64,000 bases of DNA from Acanthochromis polyacanthus (lineage: Eukaryota; Chordata; Actinopteri; Pomacentridae): assembly GCF_021347895.1 (NCBI RefSeq), contig NC_067122.1, positions 36,984,215 through 37,048,214 on the forward strand, in the 5' to 3' direction. The position numbers and the translations under genes were made by a program. Position 1 is the first letter of the stretch; each line of letters begins with the position of its first letter. A model generated the notes under the pieces. It searched no databases, was not told the DNA's origin, and saw only the letters and a list, made by a program, of their open reading frames with translations. Of this stretch, positions 35,703 to 46,059 are shown piece by piece.

Positions 35703-36974
35703 TTTCAAAAGGCAAAGGAAAGCTTTGAAGCTGACTGTCTTCTGTTCCAACAGACAGACAGCGAGTGACAAGGACGATGTTTCTGCATGTCTGACTGTTC
35801 CACTTCTTTGTGGTTTGTATGACTGAGACAATCATAGCGGGCTTCCTCATGAGCAAGCATGGACAGATACTCCTCCAGAGAAATAAGATCTGATGATGTG
35901 CTGATAGACTGTAAACAATCTGAATGTGGATGCTGCTGTGGTATATGCCTCACAGGATTTGCAGATAATGCTGATTGCGTTTTCAGTAGAACAATCGATA
36001 GGAAGACTTAACGTGCAGTCTGACTACATTCCAGCCTTTGTTGGCACACGCTCGGTGGAAAACAAGTTGCTCTCTGTATCTCCTGTTTAAACTTTTTCTC
36101 TCTTATGTACTGTAGCTCATTTTCTGTGTTCAAAGACAACACAAACTCAAAAATACTAGGTATTCTTTGGTATTCAATAAAAAAAAACCCTCAAATAATG
36201 CTGTTGAAATACATGCCATAGAAAACTGGTTAAAACACCACACAACTTGAGCTGTGTAAAGAGGCATAGTAATTTCCTCACTAATTATTGTAGTGCCTTT
36301 AATTTCGACAGTACATCTGAGAACAAAAAATGAAACTATTACAGAGGTTGCAAAAACTGCATTTCCTCCAGCAACCACTTGATGCTGGCTGCAAATCCCC
36401 AGAGACACCAACATATTTAAATGTTTAAATGTGCAACTTCACAGCAGAAATAAATTTGTTTACACACCGGTGCAAAAACAGTTATGGTCTCACAAGTTTT
36501 TATGTAACTCACTGGTATAAGCTGTTTTAAAGTTTAAAGTCTCAACTTTAAGCCTTAATCTCACCTTTAAGACTTCTCTTTGGGACACTTGTGGGTGACC
36601 TCATTTAAGGTTTGATGGTGGTCACATATAGTCGGTGCAGCTCACCAGTCTTTCCTCTGTGACTGAAATGCAACACTTCTTGCAAATGCTTCTCAGTAAA
36701 AGCCTTTCAGTGTTGATAAGAGATCTATGTGCAGATCTCAACCAGAGTAATTCTTTTAATATGGAACAGAGCAGAGGCAGTGTTGAGTGCCTAAGCAGCA
36801 AGCATTAGCAGACTAATGGAGAAAATGAAAAAATGAGGTTTCTGTCATTGTCTCGTGAAAAATAAACTGAAATCAACACATTCTTCCAGCCATGTTGTGT
36901 AAATGTGCAAGTACATATTCTAGTATGAAGACATGTAGTTAATTAAAACTAAACTCTTGTAAATGGAATAAATA

Positions 36975-37343
36975 CACTACTGTGCAAAAGTGTGGGGTCA
37001 CTTAGAAATGTCCTTATTTCCAAAAGAAAGGCAGTTTTTTTTTCAATGAAGATAACATTAAATTAATCAGAAATACAGTCTAGACATTGTTAATGTGGTA
37101 AATGACTATTCTAGCTGGAAACGGCTGATTTTTAATGGAATATCTCCATAGGGGTACAGAGGAACATTTCCAGCAACCACCACTCCTGTGTTCTAATGCT
37201 ACATTGTGTTAGCTAATGGTGTTGAAAGGCTCACTGATGATTAGAAAACTCTTGTGCAGTTATGTTAGCACATGAATAAAAGTGTGAGTTTTCATGGAAA
37301 ACATGAAATTGCCTGGGTGACCTTAAACTTTTGAACCGTAGTG
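36975..37343. mobile_element. TA-flanked MITE (Tc1/mariner type), 369 bp
   Basis: The ends are CACTACTGTGCAAAAGTGTG and, inverted, CACTACGGTTCAAAAGTTTA. They are flanked by TA (36973-36974, 37344-37345), and the inner conserved GGTCAC is shared by both ends. There is no ORF; it is presumably mobilised in trans. Confidence 0.85.
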
Positions 37344-37417
37344 TATGTGCTTCTCAGGTATTTGTTTAATGCAGGTTCTGTACCTTTTGTAGCAGGATGA
37401 GTCTTGCTTAAGGCCAG

Positions 37418-37680
37418 TTTTGTGTCCTCTCAGGTAGTGCTGGGCTGTGGGCCAATTGGGACACGCCCACCCACTATGAAAGCTGAGAGGGGCCCCTGTA
37501 CTCTCTCTCTCTCCTGCTGAGGCGACTGGAGCAGGACGAGGCCTGCCTAAGCCCCGTTTTGTGTCCTCTCAGGTAGTGCTGGGCTGTGGGCCAATCGGGA
37601 CATGCCCACCCCCTATAAAAGGGTGGGCGTGTCCTGTACAGGGCCCCCTGTACTCTCTCTCTCTCCTGCTGAGGCTGAAG
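37418..37680. repeat. Two tandem ~139-bp promoter-like units
   Basis: 'ttttgtgtcctctcaggtag' recurs at 37418 and 37557, followed in both by 'tgctgggctgtgggccaat', a GGGACA(C/T)GCCCACCC box and 'tgtactctctctctctcctg'. The second unit has TATAAAAG at about 37615; the first reads 'tatgaaag' at the matching place. A CCAAT box, GC box and TATA in tandem resemble a duplicated pol II promoter, perhaps of a retroelement LTR or leader. The source element was not identified. Confidence 0.6.
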
Positions 37681-37796
37681 ACACACTCCTTCCGGTTGCT
37701 CACCCTGCTCTGTCACCGGCGTTTAAAACATTCGGCGTGTTACTTTGATTGGTGTTGTGTAGCTGCATATGTTCGATCCTCCAGAAAAACACGGGC

Positions 37797-37863
37797 AAAA
37801 ATCCTTGACTATGCGAGCTAAAATCCTTGATTATGTGGGCTAAAATCCTTGATTATGCGAATA
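37797..37863. repeat. Three tandem ~22-bp repeats
   Basis: 'aaaatccttgactatgcgag', 'aaaatccttgattatgtggg' and 'aaaatccttgattatgcgaa' occur in direct succession. They are followed at 37880-37960 by looser 'atgcg'-spaced words. Confidence 0.85.
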
Positions 37864-38416
37864 AATATGTGGAGTTTTTATGCCATTTTATGCGGGGAAA
37901 TTGCGGAAAGTTGCAAAGTATGCGAATAGTTGTGAAAAATACAAAAATATGCGCGATTCACCTGCCGTCTGGCCGTGGAGTGATGTGTCCTCTAATCAGA
38001 CACTGGGAGTGCTGCGGGGTTACTGGACTGACAGCCTGTGCTTTGGGAGGGGGAGAAGCTCACAGCAGCACCTGCTGCTTGTTGAGGACAATAACTGCAG
38101 AATGATCCCAGTTTTCCTGTCAGTGTCTCCAAAACTGCAGAAAAAGTCACTAGATTTGTGGCTAGTCGCTTTTTTTCCCCCATCGGTTTATTTATTTAAC
38201 TTTTTGCAAAAAATACAAACAATACAAACATGAGCTTCAAAATGAAATGGAAGCATATTCACTAGTAAATAGCATGTTTAACAGCCCATAGAGAAAAAGT
38301 GAAAAATAGCAAATAAAACAAGGACATTAACATTTCACAAGACACAAAGATAATGGTAAATAAACAACAAAATACAGCAAACATATTAATTCAGGCGCAG
38401 CAACTTGTAGATGAAA

Positions 38417-41400
38417 TTATGCTAGGTCCACTGGAAGGAAAATTAAGTACTTATTCAAGATTGTCTGGGAAGGCCAGCTTCCCAACTTATTCAAAAAGGG
38501 ATTCCAAATCTTGGAGAACTTTTCTTTTGAGCCCTTTGACAAGTGTCTAATTTTCTCCAATCTGGCAAAGTAAAGGACATCTCTGACCCAGTGGCAGTGA
38601 TCCGGTGGTGTTATAGATTTCCATTTTAGGAGGATTAAGCGTCTAGCTAATAAGCTACCAAAAGCTACAAAGGACCTCTCCGTAGAGGACAATAATGTGA
38701 TATTAGAAGTTGCACCAAAATGTGCCATAAGAGAATTTGGGGCAATATCTTTGCCTATGACCTGAGAGAAAGTGTCAACAATTTTTGACCAATAAGACAA
38801 CAAGGCCGGACATGTCCAGAACATATGAATCTAAGATGCATCAGCCTGGCGACACCGGTCACAAATTGACTCTACATTTTGATACATCCTTGAAAGCCTA
38901 ACCTTTGTTAAGTGTGAACGATGCAAAATTTTGCACTGTATCAGGCCATGTTTGGCGTATACTGAGGAACTGTGCACTTTATCCAAAATGTCTTTCAACA
39001 AATCATCACTAAACACCATTCCCAAATTTTCTTCCCAAAGTCACTTAATTGAAGTCAAGGAGGCCATTCGGAGAGAATATGGATCTGAGAGTATATATAT
39101 GAGATCATGCCTTTTAACGTGGGGACTGGTTTAATAAAAGCATCTAAAGATGAGTCAGGGGGCAAAGCAGGAAATGAGGGAAACTTTTCTGCTACAGAAC
39201 TGCGTATCTGCAAATATCTAAAGAAATGTGATTTAGGGATAGAGAATTTCTGAGACAGCTGTAGAAAAGATGCAAATGTATTTTTAATATAGAGGTCTTT
39301 AAATGTCTGTATTCCTTTTGTAGACCAAACCTTAAACACCTGATCCATTAATGAAGGAGCAAATACATGATTGGGTGATATAGGAGCCAGTATTGAGTAT
39401 GTCTGTAGAACAAAGCTGCATTGAAATTGGTTCCAGATTTTTAAACATGTTTTTACCATCACATTTTTAGTATAAGCTTTGACAGGAAGTTTAGCGGGTG
39501 AATGAATCAGAGCAGTAAGAGATACAGCTCCACAAGTAGCACTTTCCATCTTTAACCACACAGGGGATGATGATTGTGACTGTGAATTTAACCAAAGTTG
39601 TATTATTTTGAATGAGGCAGCCCAATAGTAAAAACGGAAATTGGGTAAACCCATCCCTCCTAATTTCTTTGGTCTTTGCAAAAACTGTTTTCGCAATCTA
39701 GGTGTTTATTTGTTCCGAATAAAATCTAAAATAATGGAGTTTAGTTTTTGAAAAAAACGATTGTGTGAGAAAAACTGGAAGGCGATGAAAAAAATACAAA
39801 AATCTAGGGAGAATGTTCATTTTAACACTATTTACACGAGCGGCCAGTGATAGTGTCAGTATGGACCAACGATCAAGATCTTTTTGAATTTGAGTCATGA
39901 GGGGAGTAAAATTTGGACTAACAAGATCCTTATGTTTCTTAGTTACCTGCACCCCAAGATATTTAAAGTGATGACTGGTTATTTTAAATGGCAATGTGTG
40001 CCGCGGATAATCGCAAGCGGCCTTATTAAGAGGAAGTAATTCACTTTTACTAAAATTAAGTTTATAACCTGATATAAACCCAAAAGAATTAAGAAGAGAA
40101 AGAGCAGCGGGAATTGATGTTGAAAAATCTGAAATGTACAGAAGAAGGTCATCAGCATACAGCGATACTTTTTGTTCTTGACCGCAGCTAATAATCCCTT
40201 TGATACGAGGATCTCTACGGAGAGCAATCAAAAGAGGTTCAATGGCTAAAGTGAATAACAGAGGGTTAAGTGGGCAACCTTGTCGTGTTGAGCGATGTAG
40301 GGGAAAGTATGCTGACTGATTGTTATTTGTTCTAACCGAAGCCAGAGGGGTGGAATATAAGAGTTTGACCCAGGAAATAAAATTTGTCCCAAAACCGAAT
40401 TGTTGTAATGTGTAAAACAAAAAACCCCACTCTACCCGATCAAAGGCCTTTTCTGCGTCCATAGATATGACTGCTTGTGGTAATGTTGATGATGGGAGAT
40501 TGTAAATAGTGTTGAACAGGCGTCTCAAGTTAAAGAATGAATATTTATTTTTAATAAACCCTGTTTGATCTGGAGAAATTATATAAGGCAAAACAGTTTT
40601 GAAACGGATAGCAAGCATTTTTGATAACAATTTAAAGTCTACGTGTAACAAACTAATTGGCCTATAAGAGGAACAGTTAGGAACAGCTTTATCCTTCTTC
40701 AAAATTAGAGAAATCGTCGCCTGATTAAGTGTAGGAGGTAGTTTAGAAAGTGCAAATGATTCACTGAACATGTCTATAAGAACAGGGAATAATTTATCCT
40801 GAAAATGTCTATAAAATTCGACTGGGAAGCCGTCTGGACCTGGGCATTTACCAGCAGGCATTTGCTTTATGGCTCCTGACAATTCTGTGATACTTATTGG
40901 TTTTTCTAGCTCTTCTAATTTGTCTGGAGTGACCTGGGGAATTTCCAGTGAAGAAAAAAAAGGTCATAGTCTGTCCTACCTGCATTGGTTTCTGAGGAGT
41001 ACAATGATTCATAGTAATTTTTAAATTCCTTATTAATCTTTACTGGGTCTATTGAAATGCCTGTTGATGTACAAAGTTTAGGTATTCGATGTGAAGAAAT
41101 GGTTTGATGCAACCGGTGGGCCAAGAGCCTTTCTGTTTTGTCACCCTGTTCAAAATACGTACTGTCTGTCTTCTGTAATAGTTTAACAGCATGGTCTGCA
41201 GTTAAGATGTTAAATTCAGATTGTATTATAAGGCGCTCTTTATATATATCGGAACTTGGAGAGATTGCGTAGGCAGCATCCAGTTGGGCAATACGTTTTG
41301 TAAGAGTGGCTATCTTATCTTTCTTTTCCTTCCTCTCATGACTCACATAAGAAATGACCTGTCCCCTGATATACACTTTTAAAGTTTCCCATAAGACAGA

Positions 41401-42276
41401 TGCAGATATTTCAGGGGTCTTATTAATGCTCAAAAACAGATCAATTTGCTCTGAAATGATATTTTTTAAATTATCATCTGACAATAAGCATGTATTAAAA
41501 CGCCAAGGAGAACGTGACTGAGTATTGCTGCTAAACTGAATACTAACTGTAACAGTTGAATGGTCAGAGATGACGATAGGTTCATATGTGCATGAGGTAG
41601 GAAAAACATTTGGGAGAAACCTATCATCTAATAAGAAATAATCGATCCGTGTAAATGTGTGATGCACGGAAGAGAAAAACGAGTTGATTTTGCTAGTAGG
41701 ATTAAAAAACTGCCATTGAAAAATCATCCATAAAGGCCTTAATGATTTTCGTTGACTTTGAAATTGTTGCAGCTTTGGTAGAAGAACGGTCTAAGTGTGG
41801 ACTCATCCAACAATTTAAATCTCCTCCCATGACAAGTAAATGAGATGACATGTCTGGAATATTGGAAAAAAGCTGTCTGAAAAATCCTACATCATCCCAA
41901 TTCGGGGCATACACATTTACTAAGAGTAGTGAAGTACCAGGGTCCCAGAAACAATTAAATATCTACCATTAGGATCGGACACTACTGAAGAACAACTAAA
42001 AGGGATAGTTTTATTAGTTAGGATAGCAACCCCTCTAGATTCTTTGTGAAATGAAGAGTTAAAGGTTTGGCCAGTCCATTTACTTTTAATTTGTGAATGA
42101 ATTGTGGGTTTAAAGTGGGTTTCCTGCAAAAAAATTACCTGAGCCTCTAAATGACGAAGATGATTTAACACTTTTATGCGCTTCACTGGAGAATTAAGGC
42201 CTTTACAGTTCCATGAAACAAACTTCAGCTCAACACCACTGGGATCAGGGTCTGTCTTAGGATGAGCCGTTGCCAA
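38417..42276 (-). pseudogene. LINE ORF2: endonuclease and reverse transcriptase, frameshifted
   Basis: The APE-type endonuclease starts FVSWNCKGLNSPVKR and has FLQETHF, then VMGGDLNCWMS in another frame, then ISDHSTVTV. The reverse transcriptase runs from 40882 with GPDGFPVEFYR, NQATISLILKK, SSYRPISLL, MDAEKAFDRVEW, RQGCPLNPLLF and the catalytic LYADDLLLY. The C-terminal region (39696-38417) continues with IQLWLN and ends near MFWTCPALLSYW. Frame breaks lie near 41920, 41710, 40900, 39700, 39040 and 38828. The family is the L1 clade, judged by the endonuclease type and ORF1 structure. Confidence 0.88.
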
Positions 42277-42999
42277 CTATACAATAAGTTATTTTAGCCA
42301 GTAGAAAGTGAACCATTTTCATTGCAGCAGTAAATAGACATGCACCTGAAAAACAAACTACAAAAGAAAAACAGAAAAAACAGCAATGATACAAATAAAA
42401 CATGAAACAAACAAACCCCTCCCAGCCCAGTGGAAGCATCCACTAATGAGGATGCACTCAAACCCTGAAATAAATAAAAAAAAACACTACGTTCCATAGC
42501 AGTTCCAACCAGAACTGTGAAGGGCTACCTGAGAGAAACCTGACTAATTTGGGTACATGTACCTATAGTAATTCACAGGATAAAAATCAGTAGCTTATAA
42601 ATGAAAAACAAAAATAGAAATTGAAAAAATAAAACAGCAACAAAAATCTTCATCTATCTTTGGTACCTTGTTATGTAAAAAGTAAAACAAAACAGAACTA
42701 TAGCTCTAGAAATGCAAAATGAACAGCATGTAATGTAATAAAAATAGTATCAATAAAATAATGTGGGCAAAGAGCATATTCATAGCTGAAAAAATATTGA
42801 CATAACAAAACTGTCAATCAACATTTTGGGTATTTAACTGTGTATTTACCAACAGTAACAAGCATTACAACACTAAAGAGAGCATCTTATATGATCCATG
42901 TAAAAGTAAGCAATATATATTGTTAACACAAGGAGACACCACCTACTGTAATAGGGTCATCACCATGGATCCATATTACTGCTGGTCCACAAGGCGAAG
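42277..42999 (-). other. Spacer between LINE ORF1 and ORF2
   Basis: About 720 bp of A-rich sequence without a reading frame. It is longer than in mammalian L1, where the ORFs nearly abut. Confidence 0.5.
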
Positions 43000-43890
43000 T
43001 CAACCTTTCTTTAAGTTCTGTTCAATATAGTCAGTGGCCAGCGAAGGGTCGTCAAACTGTCGTGATGTTCCGTCCGGCGATGTTATCTTCAGTGTCGCTG
43101 GGTAGAGCAGCCTGTACTTCACCCCTGGAATGGAGCGTAATGAGCGCTTAACAGGCCCGAATGCGGCCTGTTTCTTCGCAACAAAGGAGGTGAAGTCCGG
43201 GAATATGGAAATCCTCTTACCGTTGTGAAGAAGTGGGGATGCCTCACCCGCGCGTTGCAGAATCATGTTACGAATGTGGAAGAAATGCACTCGCGCCACG
43301 AAAGGCGGAGGTGGAGCTGCAGGCTTAGGCTTTTCCCGAAGAGTGCGGTGGGCACGGTCAAGTAGCGTTTTTTTGTTCAGACCCAATGATTCCTGTAGCA
43401 TATTGGCAACAAAGTCCGTAACTTTGGGGCCCTCGCTGTTCTCTGGAATCCCCACTAAGCGGATATTATTCCTGCATGACCTGCTTTCCAATTCTTTACA
43501 CTTTCTATCCAAACTGGTCACCTGGGCTGTTAGCGTGCTAACTTTAGCTTCGAGCTCGTTCAACCGATCACTATGGTCGTTAGCACTTAGCTCAAGGTCT
43601 TTGATGGTTTCCTCATGCGCATCAACCAAGCGCTGGAGTGGTTCAATCGAGGCTTTCAGTTCGTCATTTGCAGACGTAATTTCCATGTGCAATCTAGCTG
43701 CTACTCCATCCATTTTAGCAAATATTTCTTCCTTTAAGGAGTTCATCACACTCTGTAGCATCTTAGCATCCAGAGCGCAGCTAGCATCTTCAACCAGATT
43801 TGCAGATGCTGTAGACGGCACAGTGTGTTTAGGAGGAGGCGGTGATTTGCGGCCTCCTTTAGAGGAATCTTTACTTTCACGAGTAGTCAT
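43000..43890 (-). CDS. LINE ORF1 protein (coiled coil, RRM, C-terminal domain), intact
   Basis: From the ATG at 43890 (MTTRESKDSSKG) the protein is 296 aa; the frame is open from an upstream ATG at 43980. It has a basic, Pro-rich start, then a heptad-patterned coiled coil (about residues 50-140, with VSTLTAQVTSLDRKCKELES). The RRM-like segment RNNIRLVGIPEN...VTDFVANML follows, then a C-terminal domain with LDRAHRTL and ISIFPDFTS. This is the transposase_22 layout of L1 ORF1p, a trimeric RNA-binding chaperone. There is no stop or frameshift. It is not a host gene. Confidence 0.9.
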   Translation of the reverse strand: MTTRESKDSSKGGRKSPPPPKHTVPSTASANLVEDASCALDAKMLQSVMNSLKEEIFAKMDGVAARLHMEITSANDELKASIEPLQRLVDAHEETIKDLELSANDHSDRLNELEAKVSTLTAQVTSLDRKCKELESRSCRNNIRLVGIPENSEGPKVTDFVANMLQESLGLNKKTLLDRAHRTLREKPKPAAPPPPFVARVHFFHIRNMILQRAGEASPLLHNGKRISIFPDFTSFVAKKQAAFGPVKRSLRSIPGVKYRLLYPATLKITSPDGTSRQFDDPSLATDYIEQNLKKG

Positions 43891-44286
43891 CCTTGAGTGT
43901 GTAAGGCTTTTTAAAAAAGGCACAAAGAGGTTCTCGAAGACTTTAGATGTTACCACGAAGTATTGTTTTGCAAAGTACATTATGAAAAGAGTTTAAAAAA
44001 GTCAGGTTTTCTCGGAACAGTCGGAGGCACTACTCTCCACCACACACCATAGCAGAAATAACAGCACGCAGAAATAACAGCACAGAACGAGAGGTTCATC
44101 ACGGCTTTTGAGAAAATGGTGGAAAAGATGTAGCGCCACCCTTCTGGATTTATGTTTTCTTGTTTGACATGAAGTTTAAGTTGCCCAATGTTTGTAGAGG
44201 CCTAGTTATGATCATGTTTTCGTTGTTGACCAGCAGTTTTTTGTTAATAAACAGTTGTATGCACGAGTCATTCTGTGAACTCAAGT

Positions 44287-44292
44287 TTTATT
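44287..44292 (-). terminator. Poly(A) signal of the Harbinger transposase gene
   Basis: AATAAA on the minus strand, about 32 bp past the transposase stop codon at 44324. Confidence 0.6.
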
Positions 44293-44323
44293 TTCTCAAT
44301 GAAAACGCAAAAAGGGGGGGGGG

Positions 44324-45379
44324 TTACAGGTAATCATGCTCCTGCAGGTGCTGTGGAAGGACGACAGGGGTGGACAGAGCAGCAGCCATCCTGTCTCTGA
44401 TGTGACGGCCACTTGTTTCTTGCCCTCCTGGTGGGTGTTGCTGGCCATGGACCTCACCATTGGGGATGACGTTCTCCTCCAGCTCTACGAGGTCATTAGT
44501 GGTGAGGCAGAGGTTGTGCAGAAATGCACAACACACCACTATGTCTGGAGCAAAGGCAGGGCTGACCTCCAAAGCTTTAAAAAATGAGGCCCTCCATCTT
44601 GCCTTCATCACCCCAAACGCTCGTTCCACTACAAAACGAGCCCTGGAGTGGTGGCGGTTGTAACGCTCCTGGACTCGTCCATGTAGGGGCATCTTGTAAG
44701 GGGTGATGATGGCAATTGGGGTTTCAATACAGGGATAGCCACCATCTGCCAGCAGGCAGAAGCCGGAGGGGGGATACAGTGCCTGGGTGTAGATTGGGCT
44801 ATTCCTAAGCACCCTGGCATCATGGACAGACCCTGGATAGCCCACAAATATGTCAAGGAATCTCCCCGTGGTGTCACAAACTGCTTGCAGCTGGATGGAG
44901 TAGAACAGTTTATAGTTCAGGTAGTCTCCTTGGTGCTCATTGCCCGGTGGTTTAATGTGGATGTGGCATCTGTCCAGAGCGCCAGCAACCCTGCCAAACA
45001 CTGGACTTTGTCCCAGCCGGCAGAAACCACATGTAATATTTGCCAGCTCATCTACTGAGGGCAAGGAGATCATGGCACCCATCTTTGCCTTAATCTCACT
45101 GGCAACCCTGTGGATGACCCGGTGCACAGTAAACTTCGGCATCCCAAACGCACGAGCCACCACAGAGAGGGAAAGGCCATGTGCCAGGCTGTACAGGAAT
45201 GCCAGGACCTCCAGCTCCTGACCCCAGCCGTGGTCCCTAGGACTCCGAATTAATGTCATTAGAAGGGCAACGGACTGTCGGGTGACTCTGAAATCTCTCT
45301 TCAGGCAGGCTTCTGGATTGCTGTACAGCCGCAGGAGAGGCACAGCTGCATTAAGCTGTACATACAGCATGGTGCCTTC
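44324..45379 (-). CDS. PIF/Harbinger transposase (HARBI1-like), exon 2
   Basis: After a TTCTCTTCCCAG acceptor the frame reads EGTMLYVQLNAAVPLLRLY and stays open for 351 residues. The helix-turn-helix region (about 60-100) has VLAFLYSLAHGLSLSVVARA and FTVHRVIHRVA. The catalytic core shows AGALDRCHIHIKPP (first D), FLLADGGYP in the form CLLADGGYPC (second D) and FVVERAFGVMKARWR (E), the DDE_4 (IS5-like) triad. These enzymes cut DNA transposons flanked by 3-bp duplications and usually need a Myb-like partner protein, which is not visible nearby. The terminal inverted repeats were not identified. It could be an intact transposon or a recently immobilised copy. Confidence 0.93.
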   Translation of the reverse strand, partial: EGTMLYVQLNAAVPLLRLYSNPEACLKRDFRVTRQSVALLMTLIRSPRDHGWGQELEVLAFLYSLAHGLSLSVVARAFGMPKFTVHRVIHRVASEIKAKMGAMISLPSVDELANITCGFCRLGQSPVFGRVAGALDRCHIHIKPPGNEHQGDYLNYKLFYSIQLQAVCDTTGRFLDIFVGYPGSVHDARVLRNSPIYTQALYPPSGFCLLADGGYPCIETPIAIITPYKMPLHGRVQERYNRHHSRARFVVERAFGVMKARWRASFFKALEVSPAFAPDIVVCCAFLHNLCLTTNDLVELEENVIPNGEVHGQQHPPGGQETSGRHIRDRMAAALSTPVVLPQHLQEHDYL

Positions 45380-45742
45380 CTGGGAAGAGAAAAGACTATT
45401 GTTTTGTGTGGATATTGAAGTATCAGTTTGATCAGTAACTCCATCTTCTCACATTTTGTCATCATCATGTAAATGACTTACAGTAAACCATTTCGTTATG
45501 TGAGCACAGGTTGTCATGATCAGTTGCAATCGTGGTAGACTTTTTATGCATCATGGTAATTAGCTGACATGATAATAACTTGGTGATGCAGCCTATGCGC
45601 ATATTTCATGTGATATTTCAGGTTTTGTGTAACTGACGGGAGTCATATTTTACAGTTAAATGTATTCCCTCACGGAGTTTTGTAGCATCACATTATGTCA
45701 CTTTTACGAAATACACAGATGACACTGCAATGCAACATTTAC

Positions 45743-45871
45743 CTCTTGCTGATGCAGCAGTGCTAACAAACGAAGACGCTTTCGTCTTCTGGAAGCAGCA
45801 GCGATCCTCGTTAGTTGCAGCCTGTGCCACAGCACTACAGCCATGCACAGTAGGCGTCTTTGTGTTGCCAT
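45743..45871 (-). CDS. PIF/Harbinger transposase (HARBI1-like), exon 1
   Basis: The ATG at 45871 (CACCATGG, a strong Kozak context) encodes MATQRRLLCMAVVLWHRLQL, then an Arg-rich SRRRKRLRLLALLHQQE, and ends GAG|GTAAAT in phase 0. Joining to 45379 gives a 394-aa protein. A short basic/leucine-rich first exon is usual in fish Harbinger genes. The upstream 'tatttatac' near 45930 could be a TATA box. Confidence 0.75.
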
Positions 45872-45956
45872 GGTGATGACGTCTTCCGTTTTCCGGTGAG
45901 GCGACAGGCCGTCCCATTCCTGACGATCGTATTTATACCCTCCCCCTTCAATAATA

Positions 45957-46016
45957 GGTGCCCTCCACAGCTGCGAGTGTGACTTCTTTTGGAGTGACAC
46001 TCGGTAGTGGAGGGGG
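45957..46016. repeat. Imperfect inverted repeat (hairpin)
   Basis: 'ccctccacagctgcgagtgt' is followed after a short loop by 'gtgacactcggtagtggagg'. The arms pair over ~20 bp with a few mismatches. It lies just upstream of the Harbinger exon 1 and could be part of a transposon end. Confidence 0.6.
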
Positions 46017-46059
46017 AGTGCGTAGGGGGCGGTTTGGGATTCAGCCTGAATATGTGCGC

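Larger units (their letters stand above)
38170..44130 (-). mobile_element. L1/Tx1-like non-LTR retrotransposon (LINE), near full length
   Basis: In minus orientation the order is a 5' leader (to about 44130), ORF1 (43890-43000), an inter-ORF spacer (42999-42277), ORF2 (42276-38417) and a 3' UTR ending in A-rich sequence near 38170 (AAATAAATAAACC...GGGGGAAAAAAA). ORF1 is open. ORF2 has the endonuclease, reverse transcriptase and C-terminal regions, all recognisable but broken by several frameshifts. No target-site duplication could be confirmed. The copy is probably immobile by itself, though ORF1 looks recently intact. Confidence 0.85.

Noticed and set aside
43265..43996. 243-aa open frame opposite LINE ORF1
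   Set aside because: It is antisense to the coiled-coil ORF1. It has no domain, and codon bias of the sense strand explains the open frame.
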